Assembly: GCA_021464415.1 (NCBI GenBank)
Contig: CM038464.1
Span: 3,472,001 to 3,536,000 of the forward strand
DNA: 64,000 nt
Reading direction: 5' to 3'
From: Lonicera japonica
Lineage: Eukaryota; Streptophyta; Magnoliopsida; Dipsacales; Caprifoliaceae
The notes below the pieces were generated by a model that saw nothing but the letters and a program-made list of their open reading frames with translations, was not told the DNA's origin and did no database searches. The position numbers and the translations under genes were made by a program. Below, piece after piece: positions 54,511 through 64,000 of this stretch (its first letter is position 1; each line of letters starts with the position of its first letter).

Positions 54511-57500
54511 GATTCCATACAAAACCACGAAAAGATTTTTAGTTTTTGCCAACAAAAAAAACAAACCCAAATTATGCATGAATTACAACCAAAAAATTCA
54601 CTAAAATTTTACATGTGTTTAGAAAAAATCCGGCCATTAGATGAGATCCGTGGCAAAATAATAAATCAATTTTTAATTTTTCTAATTTGTATTTCTTACT
54701 TAAATAACTATTACATAAAGGAGCGAAATAATATATTATACTTACATTAGTGACACTTGGCTCGACTAGAATATAAGCCATCTCTTATAGTAATTTTCAT
54801 TTTTTTTATTTCTATCTTATGTTTTAATTTCATTTTTTAATACTTCTATATCTAGTAGGCAAGTTTTTTATATAGGTAGAAAATTATAAACAAAAAATTG
54901 GACACTAATGGTGCTTCATTTCTTTTTTATTTGTCATTTATTTAGTAAGATAGATAATTAGTGGGTTTCATAATATCCAATAAAAATGTGCCAAGTCTTA
55001 TTGCAATTTTATATCACCATTTCGTATATGAATAACCTTTCACCTCATATAAAAATGGTTATAGAAAATCTCATTATAGCATAATTTTTTTAATTCTATT
55101 TTATATCATAAAAATTTGTATAGATGAAAATGATTATTAGAGATAGCCTAAGAACAATGTCCAAATCTTATAACTTATCTGAGTTTAAATCATCAAGCTA
55201 AAGTGAGAATACTTTATCAAAAAAATCATTCACTTTAATTATAAATAAACTAGGTAAATCTTAAACCTTTTTCAAAACAAGAAAAAACTAGGATCCTGAA
55301 AATAAGCTTAATTTCTCACTCCTTGATTACCGCTAATTTTAATTAAAACACATTTCAAGAACCCTTAAAAAAGGGCAGTCCACGACTCTTCCCTATTGTT
55401 TAAAATAATATGATCAGTACAGGTAATTAATTAATATGCTAGGGCACGACTTATATCAACCACCAATGAATTGGTTCTCTAAATAATACCTCCTAATCTT
55501 TCTTCGATCTTTCATTCAGCTTATCTATCTTCTTTATTTCCGCTACAATTGTAAATACTTTCACACGTTTATTACATATGTAATGGATAATTTATTTGTC
55601 TTTACTTAAGTTATAATTGTTGTGTAACATACTAATAATTTTGACTAATATGAAAGAGCCCTAAAAAAAGGTTAATTTTTTTTATTGAATTAGACATAAT
55701 TCATTAGTTGGAGTTGGTTCTCCAAAAAATAAAGAAGAAGGTAATTAGGAAAGATAAAAAGAGTAATAACATATTAGTAGGCACTATAAATTAAATCTAA
55801 ATTTGTAGAGGATCAGAGTGATCTTACTTAGTAATTAGTTAATATATTTAATATAATTTTTGTCTTCAATAACTAGTTAATATATAGAAATTTTGCTCTA
55901 ATTAAAAAATACTTTATCTGAAAAAGTCTCAAAATCTAAAAAAAAATAAAAAAAAATTAATGAGATAATAAGAATTAGTATTTAGAAAGTAAAATAAAAT
56001 AACTTTCTTACATAAAAGTTGATAAAAAAAATTTAGAATAAATGGCTAATAATGTGGTAGTTTACATCAAATACTTGCGCGTTGAATATGTCCTAGTTAA
56101 CTTACTTTGAGGGGAAACCAACTACCATTCCTTAATTTGAATAAAGAAAAAAAGAAAAGAAAAGTTAGGTTTGGCCAGTAGAGTGTAGCGGAGTGGAGTA
56201 TGTGTGGAAATGTAGTCCAAATACTATTAATTAATTAATTAATTAATACTCGAATGGTAGATGACATCACAAACAAACAAGCAAGCAAGCTATGTTTAAT
56301 TAATTAATTAATCCATATGATATGATTTGATATGATATGATATGAAACACCACTGATCCCACTATTCTTCTTCAACACTTTACAGTCCACCTAATAAGGG
56401 TCCTCTCTCTCTCTCTCTCTCCCCCTTTGCTGTTCTATTTTTATTTATTTATTGTTTCTCAATTAATCACACAGGTGTCACTCTCTCCTCGTATATATTT
56501 ATTTCAATAAATGACTCATGCCTTTTGCCAGTTCATTGTTTTTATTGTGGCCTGAAATTGATTTTCGCACAATTTTGTCTTTAACCCTCTGCTCAATCTA
56601 CAATGACTTTTTCGTTTTCACCTTAATTTTTTTTTTTGGCTGATGAAGGTTTGGGCCAGAGAAGCTTGTTCAAGTTTAACATCAAGACATGTTATTAAAT
56701 TTAATGAGTGTTTATATCAATTTTTACCATCCATTTATCAAGAAAGATTGTTGACAATATTAGGAATGGTTGGCTATTTGGCTCAAATACAACATTAAAA
56801 GTGAAGAAGATTAATAAGAAAAGTCAATTCACTAATTAATATTGAGATCGTTTGAGTTAAAGTCTCACATTTATGACCAACAATGGTTCAATTGGGGACA
56901 ATATTGATAAAAGTGTGAATCTATAAGTATTATCAAAATAAAGGTTCAAACTTCAAACTATGTACAATCTCATAGGACAGGCCTTGCAAAGAAAATAAAT
57001 AGCTTGGAGCTCTCGATAGAGCTTGTGGGCTCTCGATAGAATGCTATTACTACATTAAAGAGGTCTTGGCCCAAGGTGAGAGTTGTGTGGATGGATGTTG
57101 AATGGTGGTCTATACATGGATCTGATCCAAATGCGGAGATTACTAGGAGTGGTTGTCTAAAATACCATGTTCCGTATTGAAAGTATAGAAAATCAACACT
57201 CAATTAATAAAAAAGGTGGATCCTTTAATTTGTATCAAAATCGTTGAGTTAAGACTCTACACTTGTAACTCAAAAGTTATTAAGTTAAGGACAATATTAA
57301 TATAAGTGCTAAATTTTTACTTTTTATGTTGAATTTGGAGTAAATTATTTTCCTGATAAATTCAACATGTTTAAACCTGTGAAAAATACAATAATTTTTT
57401 ATTAAAAGATACAAAAGCCCAATGGGCATGTCAGTAAAATTGCTAAATTTTTTACTAAACATTTTACATCACCTTATCTATTTTTTTTTCCTTGTTACAA

Positions 57501-57713
57501 GGAAGAAAAAAGAACTATGACTCAGGCGGATGTGACCCCAACGCAAGTTCTACTTAAAATGAAGGTTAATTCAAAATGCACAAAATCTGCTCTTGACTTC
57601 CACCAATTTTAGCTAATTTATAGGCACAAAATTATTTTTCTTATTACGCGTGTTGAATGCTCCTTCCAAGACGTTACATGATTATGCAGCATTCTTCAAT
57701 CACGTATTTCTTT
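54511..57713. other. AT-rich intergenic, no gene seen
   Basis: Short frames at 54572-54781, 56970-57203 and 57280-57462 (all minus strand) show no recognisable motif. (TTAA) runs occur at 56227-56246, TATGATATGATTTGATATGA-type repeats at 56317-56345, and (CT)n at 56403-56422. The phrase GAGCTCTCGATAGAGCTTGTGGGCTCTCGATAGA (two halves) near 57006-57040 is a small direct repeat. Confidence 0.45.
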
Positions 57714-57972
57714 AGGCCTCGTTTGATTCAGGTATTAAGGTCAGTGAGATTAATAATACCAGTATTAATATTACTGGACTATTAATCATGGTATTAATTT
57801 AATATCAATACCCTGTTTGATTCATGCAGTATTAATACTGGGATATCCCATGTTGATAGTAATACCATGTTTGATTCTGTAACTCGCATACAGTATTAAA
57901 TTATACCACAAGAAGTGATATTAAGTTAATCCCGACATTAATAATGTCAGCACATTTATACGAACCAAACAA
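57714..57972. mobile_element. MITE-like element with three internal GTTTGATTC repeats
   Basis: It begins GGCCTCGTTTGATTCAGGTA and ends near ACGAACCAAACAAA, which is inverse-complementary to the start. GTTTGATTC occurs at 57721, 57817 and 57871, each near a GTATTAA motif. No coding capacity. Confidence 0.5.
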
Positions 57973-58293
57973 AATATTAGAGTATCTCTTCTTTAACATC
58001 TTTCTCAATTAGTCACATCATCTTATTTAAAAGAGTATCAAATGTATTCATTAACTTCTTGTAAAATGTTATATTTATCTGGCATATTTCTCATTACATT
58101 ATGAACCATTTGGTCCATTTCTAAGCTATACCTAGACACATCAATTAAAAATGCGCATAAAAATTGATATGTCAATTATATTATAATTTAAAATTGAAAT
58201 ATGTGCTGGAGCCTAATAGGATGTTAGAAAAGCGTATGCTAATTCAGTATTCCTCTACATAAAGATCAACAAATAAAACAAAAAAAAAGATAC

Positions 58294-58682
58294 ATAGCCC
58301 CTGTTTGGTATCTCATTATTTATTTATTTTTTCTCTAAATTTTAAAATCTCAACTTAAAATCAACTTTATTTTTACACTTCTCAAAATTTATTTCACTTT
58401 ACTTTCTCTTTCTAAAAAACCTTTTAAAACATCATAACTTTAAATTCAAAAATCAAAATTAAATAAAAAATTTATATTTAAAACATACCCGTCGAGATTT
58501 ATAAAATAAGATCCATTGTGACTATTTTTTAAAATATGTTTATGAGATTTTTATTTTGTTGAAAAAAACTCAAACAAAAACCAAATTCACTTTTCAACAT
58601 ACTTCCAAATTCTACCAAACGCCGTATCTTCAAAACTTAACTTAAAAACTCAACTCAAAACATCCATCAAACAACCCCTATA
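58294..58682. mobile_element. MITE-like element, ~390 bp
   Basis: The start TAGCCCCTGTTTGGTATCTC and the end ATCAAACAACCCCTA form an imperfect inverted pair. Internal sequence is rich in AAAACTCAACT and AAATTT motifs. Superfamily undetermined. Confidence 0.5.
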
Positions 58683-58835
58683 ATGTCTTTTAAATTAAGA
58701 TGATCATATTTTTAAAACAATATTTTTTTGAGATAATGGGTTATAGAGCCTCGCTCCGTAATGTTTTATAACTCTAAGAACGGACTCATGTTTAATAAAG
58801 AAAAGTAGTACTAATTTCATAATTTGGTTTTATAA

Positions 58836-60272
58836 TAAGGACACTTTTCATAATATTAATTTATTTTAAGGAAAATGATAAATGTTGATGGACAAATATA
58901 CCCCTAATTAGTTTAAGTTAATGTTAAAAATAACAAATCTCTCTCTCTCTCTAGTTCTCATTTCTTCTCTCTTCTCTCATCTCTCTCTCTAAAATCAAAT
59001 ACATTGCTCTCTCTCTCTCTAAAATCAATAGACCAACCTTAGCTCCTACCAACCATCTCACCTCCTCCTCCACCACCATTACCACCACCACCACTTGACT
59101 TTCCGATCGTTTCGCCGAGAGGATAGGAGCACCGTTCTCATCTTTTTCTTCTTCTTTTTTTTTCTGCAGATGTAATCATAAAACAGATATAATTTTTGAT
59201 TGAACCGTTGGATCTAGCTTATTTTTGACTATGTTGTTCAGAAGACAAAGTTACTATATCATCGCGTAAATTAAGACGATCAGAGGTCGTTTTGTTATCG
59301 AAATCGACCAATTTCGACAGCCCAGCGGGATATTGAAAAAAAATTCTGATCGTAATTTTTTTTTTTATGAACCCTACGTCGATCCATATATATATATACA
59401 TATATATAAATAGAGTGGATGTTGATCTCATCAATTTTGTTATTCTATGTTTTGTAATGGTGCTAAAATCATTTTAGCACATTTTGGTTGTTGTTCAAGC
59501 GGTGCTAAATGCATTTAGCACCTTCTGGTTGCTGTCCAAAAGGTTGTACAGGTGGTGCTAAATGCATTTAGCACCTTCTGGTTGCTGTCCAGAAGGTTGT
59601 ACAGGTGGTGCTAAATGCATTTAGCACCTTCTGGTTACTGTCCAGGTGGTGCTAAATGCATTTAGCTCTTTTTGGAGTGCATTTAGCACCTTTTGATTGC
59701 TGTCCAGAAGGTGCTAAATGCATTTAGCACCTTCTGGTTGCTGTCCAGAAGGTGCTAAATGCATTTAGCACATTCTGGAGTGTATTTAGCACATTTTGAT
59801 TGCTGTCCAGGTGGTGCTAAATGCATTTAGCACCTTCTGGTTGCTGTCCAGGTGGTGCTAAATGCATTTAGCACCTTCTGGTTGCTGTCCAGGTGGTGCT
59901 AAATACATTTAGCACATTCTGGAGCGTATTTAGTACCTTTTGATTGCTGTCCAGAAGGTGCTAAATGTATTTAGCACCTTCTGGTTGCTGTCCAGGTGGT
60001 ACTAAATGCATTTAGCACCTTCTGGAATGCATTTAGTACCTTTTGATTGTTGTCCAGAAGGTGCTAAATGCATTTAGCACCTTCTGGTTGCTGTCTAGGT
60101 TGTGCTAAATACATTTAGTACCCTCTGGAGCGCATTTAGCACCTTTTGATTGCTGTCCAGAAGGTGCTAAATGCATTTAGCACCTTCTGGTTGCTGTTAG
60201 TGTCATAATTTGACGTGAGATGTTATAAGGAAGGGATATTAGTGTCTTTTTTATATAGTGTCCTTAATTTAC
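58836..60272. mobile_element. putative non-autonomous transposon carrying the palindrome array
   Basis: AAGGACACT (58838-58846) and AGTGTCCTT (60261-60269) form a short inverted pair around a unit. The unit has CT-rich repeats (58941-59015), a leader-like part (CTGCAGATGTAATCATAAAA, 59164) and the palindrome array (59459-60197). Target duplication is not evident, so the boundaries are a working guess. Confidence 0.35.
59459..60197. repeat. array of ~15 palindromes centred on ATGCAT (TGCTAAATGCATTTAGCA)
   Basis: The core GCTAAATGCATTTAGC is a perfect palindrome, extended on both sides by GGT/ACC. It recurs about 15 times, spaced about 41-61 bp, separated by CTTCTGGTTGCTGTCCAG with either GTG or AAG. 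Where AAG follows, the spacer itself is an inverted repeat (CCTTCTGG with CCAGAAGG). About five half-palindromes (GGAGTGCATTTAGCACC type) are interspersed. The first copy is the most diverged (AAAATCATTTT). Units of 41 bp cannot keep one reading frame, so it is not coding. Confidence 0.95.
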
Positions 60273-60959
60273 ATGTCTAATTTTTAAATATCCTTTATAA
60301 TTATATTATTATTAGAATGAGCCCTTATGCCCAATTGCCCCTAATTACTGTATTGTCTGTTATACTTTGTGTTTTTTAAATTAAACATTATTTTGTGAAT
60401 ATTGATAATTGCTTTGACAAAATATAACTTTTAAACTAATCCCAAGTTAAACATGGGGAATCAAAATTAATGAGAAAACAGGAAACACCACTAACAAATC
60501 GAAATTGAAGTATACGCTAACAATATGCTATGCTTGCTTCCATCAAAATTGAGAAAGATACTTGGATTAAATATTCAACCGAATAGGAAAAATTCCCTTA
60601 AGACTTTACTTGTTTCTAAACAACACTGATACAAAACACCAGCAAAAACCTTATGTAATTCCTCATCACCCCGCTTTGATCTCCAAGGGTGAAAAAGACA
60701 TGGAAACAAAGGGTTCTCCGCATAGCTAGCATCAGCTTCCATCTGCTTCAACGATTTTTACATACTAAAACACTTTTATTCTTTCATCACTCCGCTCCTA
60801 ATTACACACACTCAGATTCTTCTTCTTTCAAAGATACAGAAAAGAAAAAAAAGGGGGGAGCCACGGGTCCTCAGCAGTAGAGAACTAGAGATTCATTGGA
60901 CTCTACTTCTCTTCTCCTCCTCCATTCCATTCTCTTCCTACTAGTATAGTAGTAATATT
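60273..60959. other. intergenic and 3' UTR of the kinase gene
   Basis: AT-rich to about 60650. The rest is probably 3' UTR of the minus-strand kinase. A plus-strand 63-codon frame (60689-60880) is antisense to it and has no recognisable motif. Confidence 0.5.
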
Positions 60960-62055
60960 TCAAGTCAGATCGAGCACCGATCGAGCTTCTCCTCCACTTG
61001 TTACCCATGGATGTCCTGCATTATTAGGAGGAAACAATCAGATACACGGAACATTTATCTTCAAATTAAACCCCTAAACAAACTGCAATCAAGTAAATTA
61101 ACCTACTAGGATTTACATTGTTTGTCTTCAATTTTCCAGTTTCTATCTACCAAGAGAAACCGATAATAATAACAAGTCTATTACAGTAATTCAAAACGTT
61201 ATTTACAGTTTTTTTTTTTAATATTGATTTCACATAATCTCTATCTCTATGAAAAAAACAGAATTACTTACTCAGAATTTGCTCTGCTGATAGCCGCCTT
61301 GAAACATCCTTGCAGATCATCTTCCTCAACAGATCCTTAGCTTCAGGAGAAACAGACCGGAATATTCTCGTCGGAAATCGGAGATTCCCTCGCATCACCG
61401 CCTCGAAGGTCTCCGCAGCAGAATCTCCATAGAACGGAGGAACACCGGCCAACATTATATACAAAATGACTCCAGCGCTCCAAACATCAACCTTCTCATT
61501 GTACTCCCTCCCGGACAACACCTCCGGCGCAACGTAGTACGGCGTTCCGACGATCCCCGTCATCGTCCGCCGATCGTTAACAGCAAACCACTCCGCAGAT
61601 CCAAAATCAGCTAATTTCAACCTATTTCGAGAATCGAACAATATATTGTCCGGCTTTATATCTCGATGAGCAATACCACTACGGTGACAACAAGCTAGGG
61701 CGCCTATTAACGATTTGAAGATAAACGCCGCTTCAGATTCAGAAAAAGTACCTTTGGAAAGCCGATCAAATAGATCAGGAGCGTCACAAAGATCGGTGAC
61801 TATATGGAGATAATTTTCGTCTTCGTAGACTCTGTAAATTTGGAGAACGTTGGCGTTTCCGGCTAGAAGCTGAAGGATTTTAGGCTCTTTTTCAAGGCAC
61901 TCGCGATCAGTGGGGTCGGATAGAAGACGCTTGTCGATGGATTTGCAGGCGAAGGATTCGCCGGATACTGGAGAGAAACACCGGTAGACGACGCCGAATC
62001 GTCCGCGGCCGATCTCTTCGCACAACTGATAATCGCTTTTGAAGCTCTCGCACAT
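60960..62055 (-). CDS. PPCK: phosphoenolpyruvate carboxylase kinase
   Basis: Two exons on the minus strand, 62055-61272 and 61015-60960, separated by a 256-bp GT/AG intron (61016-61271). They give 279 residues, the usual length. This is a minimal Ca-independent Ser/Thr kinase of the CDPK/SnRK group without regulatory domains. It phosphorylates an N-terminal Ser of PEP carboxylase, relieving malate inhibition. Visible are the Gly loop (GRGRFGVVY, 16-24), ACK (K38), catalytic HRDIKPDN (130-137), DFG (150-152), GTPYYVAPEVL (170-180) and DVWSAGVILYIMLAG (190-204). The split AGA Arg codon and HPW after the intron match the conserved end (SAEQ, L/R, HPW), with C-terminal VTSGGEARSVLDLT. The 3' intron position is characteristic of PPCK genes. 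Confidence 0.95.
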
Positions 62056-62110
62056 TATCTCTCTCTGTTGAGGTGTTTTTTTTGGTTTGTTGCGGTAGCA
62101 GTTAGAGGGG

Positions 62111-62118
62111 TTTTATAG
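62111..62118 (-). promoter_or_regulatory. TATA box of PPCK
   Basis: CTATAAAA on the minus strand is 56 bases upstream of the ATG. It is followed by a short CT/AC-rich leader ending AGAGAGATA before the ATG. Confidence 0.65.
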
Positions 62119-62559
62119 AGGAGAGAGAAACGGGGGTTTTCCAGAAGGAATATTCGAATATCACTGTGTAGGTTTTTTTTTTATTTTTTTAGAGAGAGAA
62201 TAGATTCAGGAACGTTGCCGAGATTCAACGGTTGAGATGGGTTTGTGGGTGAGGTCTCTGTCACGTGGAAAACTGAGGGGAGTTTTGAGCTAAGAGTGTG
62301 CTTTACCTATGGGTGAAATTTTTTTTTTAATTTAATTTACGGGATTGTCCCTTTCCTTTCTGTGGAAGTTTTGAGTGAAATTTTTACTGCGATTGATTTT
62401 GGTTATGTCACGCTATGGGTCATTAATCTAACGGAGTGCGTATGCTTATACGTAATCCGCGCCGCGCATTAAAGATTCGCATATTCGGGTAACAGTTTCA
62501 GTTGTATCAGGACCGGATACATATAGCAAAAAAATTCAACCGGGTGAATTTTTGATTCG
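62119..62559. other. PPCK upstream region
   Basis: Presumed promoter. It includes CACGTGGAAAA (62263) with a CACGTG G-box, and GA-rich runs. PPCK genes are generally controlled at transcription level; which elements matter here cannot be seen. Confidence 0.4.
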
Positions 62560-62754
62560 ATCCAATCTAAATGGAGCGAGTTTGAGTCGAGTGTTTTTGA
62601 GTCCGGGTCGGATTCGGATTTTAATAAAAAACCCGACCCTCATACTTACATAAAAAATTATATATATTAATATTAAATATATATATCATTTTAAGAATCT
62701 CTAACCTCATCTGAATGGAATATATTTTTATATAGATAATAGATCTGTTAGTAA

Positions 62755-62791
<37 letters not shown>

Positions 62792-63068
62792 CTATTGTGC
62801 TTTTTTTTAAAAAAAAATAAATTTGAAAGGCAATGCGCCAGTTAACAATGCATAAACATAAAATGATATAAGGGCATAAAGAATGATTTTTTTTTTTATT
62901 AACTTACGAATTCAGGGCGGGGCAAGACAGGGTGGGTTTAGGTTTTAAGGCATAAATGTGGAGTGGGTTTGGGTTCAAAAAAATAAACCCGCATCGAGTT
63001 TGGGGCGGAGTATTATAGATGCGGGTCGGGTTTAGTATTGGCCAAACCCGACCCGTTGCCATCCCTAG
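62560..63068. mobile_element. hAT-type MITE remnant (GGGTCGGG-rich)
   Basis: The right end, read backwards, is TAGGGATGGCAACGGGTC followed by GGGTTTGGCC. That end type is common in hAT-like plant MITEs. Internal GGGTCGGATTCGGATTTT and AAACCCGACCC motifs repeat in both orientations. The left end is not clear. An (AT)(GT) microsatellite at 62755-62791 lies inside. Confidence 0.45.
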
Positions 63069-63340
63069 AACCGGACTTTGTTTTAATTAAAAATGTTTAT
63101 ATCCACAAAATAATTACCTTTTTAGAAATGGATAATTGAAAAATCGGTTTTATTTAAAAAAAGATTTTTACATTAAAATAAAGGAATAATTTTTTTATAA
63201 ATAAAGGGTCCAGTTTTCATTTCATTGAAAAAATGATATATGTCTTTTTTTTATTGAAAAATGACATCTTAATCCTTAAAACAAACTAAGTAATACCAAT
63301 ATGTATTAATAGCAAAAAACAACACTGCAAACTCATTATT
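63069..63340. other. AT-rich intergenic
   Basis: No coding or structural signal apart from A/T runs. Confidence 0.5.
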
Positions 63341-63355
63341 ACAGTATAAAAGCTA

Positions 63356-63718
63356 CAGCAAACGTCATATTGCAGTCTATATTTATGTGCAATTTTTTTT
63401 TTGTTTTACTGCAAAGTTCATATTGTAGTACATATTTTACTGCAAACTTCATATTGCAATTTATATTTCTATACAAAATTTTACTACGAAATTCATATTG
63501 CAGTTCATATTTGTTGTGCAAAGTTCATATTGCACTCCATATTTTACTGCAAAGTTCATATTGCAGTCCATATTTTTTGTGCAAAGTTCATATTGCACTT
63601 TATATTTTACTGCAATGTTCATATTGCAGTCCATATTTTTGGTGCAAAGTTCATATTGCGGTCCACATTTTACTGCAACGTTAATAATGCAGTACATATT
63701 TATTTGTCAAATTTACAA
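63356..63718. repeat. 31/32-bp minisatellite with 63-bp dimer periodicity, ~10 units
   Basis: The unit is of the form TTCATATTGCAGTCCATATT plus TTACTGCAAAG (31 bp), alternating with TTCATATTGCACTCCATATT plus TTTTGTGCAAAG (32 bp). The 63-bp dimer is a multiple of three. Several overlapping frames on both strands therefore stay open and yield repeated peptides such as VHILLQSSYC. Those frames are by-products of the repeat. Confidence 0.9.
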
Positions 63719-64000
63719 ATACTTACACTTAACTTTTTTGATATCGTAGTGTTGATTGAGCACTCTATATATGTGAGTTTATCGAAAGGCTTGTGCGGGG
63801 ACAAAAGATTCAAAAAAATTTCGAGAAAGAAGATTCGATGTCCAAAAAATGAACAAACTTCGTTTGGTTCATATTGACTGATGAACCGTATTACTGATCG
63901 CTCAAGATTCATCTCGAAACAAAGGCAACATTAAAGTTTTTGAAGGAAAACAAGGATTTGTTTACATAGGAGGATGAACAACAATAGAAATGTCATATTT
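63719..64000. other. right edge, no gene seen
   Basis: Bases 63720-64000 have no recognisable coding signal. A 70-codon minus-strand frame (63700-63912) starts within the minisatellite edge and has no known motif. Confidence 0.45.

Noticed and set aside
56970..57203. Minus-strand 77-codon frame
   Set aside because: No recognisable protein motif; AT-rich intergenic context with small direct repeats.
59459..60197. CRISPR-like array
   Set aside because: The repeats are palindromic and the spacers are themselves repeats, not unique; the DNA is plant nuclear. It is a palindromic minisatellite.
63370..63877. Open frames of 83-158 codons on both strands at the right edge
   Set aside because: They are produced by the 63-bp minisatellite dimer, not by a gene.

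Overview
The window looks like nuclear DNA of a eudicot plant. It is AT-rich, with GT/AG introns, a chloroplast-targeted Rubisco accumulation factor, plant-type ERF transcription factors, a PEP-carboxylase kinase, Tat-type Ty3/Gypsy and MULE transposons, and many (AT)n microsatellites. An asterid is possible, but I cannot fix the family or species from sequence alone.

Layout. 1-9.2 kb is a transposon graveyard. It holds the 3' part of a minus-oriented Tat-type Gypsy element with an antisense coiled-coil ORF, a decayed plus-strand MULE transposase gene, and a minus-strand zinc-knuckle pseudogene split by a 2.47-kb solo LTR with a perfect 5-bp target duplication. 9.6-18.6 kb is a gene island: a five-exon conserved plant gene of unknown function (with a LINE fragment in intron 3), a cytosolic cyclophilin, and RAF1 (minus strand, facing the cyclophilin tail to tail). 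20.3-30.0 kb is a complete but dead Tat-lineage retrotransposon. Both LTRs and the 5-bp target duplication are recognisable. The gag-pol region has stops, frameshifts and altered RT and integrase catalytic residues, and the 5' LTR end plus primer-binding site are missing. In its 3' region it carries an antisense ORF encoding a LOB/AS2-domain-like protein.

30-35 kb is AT-rich intergenic DNA with nested MITEs, one of them a Mutator-type MITE with a perfect 9-bp target duplication. 35.4 and 43.3 kb carry two intronless paralogous group-IX ERF genes. They share the AP2 domain, an EDLL-type C-terminus and an upstream block with a TGACGTC/GACGTC element and a GGCCGCC element. 44-60 kb is mostly repeat-derived: MITEs, Helitron-like ends, an LTR-derived stretch, and a 740-bp array of about 15 near-perfect palindromes with an ATGCAT centre. 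A 111-codon ORF at 46.5 kb could be a small secreted protein. 61-62 kb holds a two-exon PEP-carboxylase kinase gene on the minus strand, and the window ends with a 63-bp dimeric minisatellite.

The host genes do not form a functional cluster. The most notable items are the LOB-domain antisense ORF in the retrotransposon (contrasting with the unrelated antisense ORF of its relative at the left edge), the palindrome array, the solo LTR that splits another gene, and the shared upstream module of the ERF pair.
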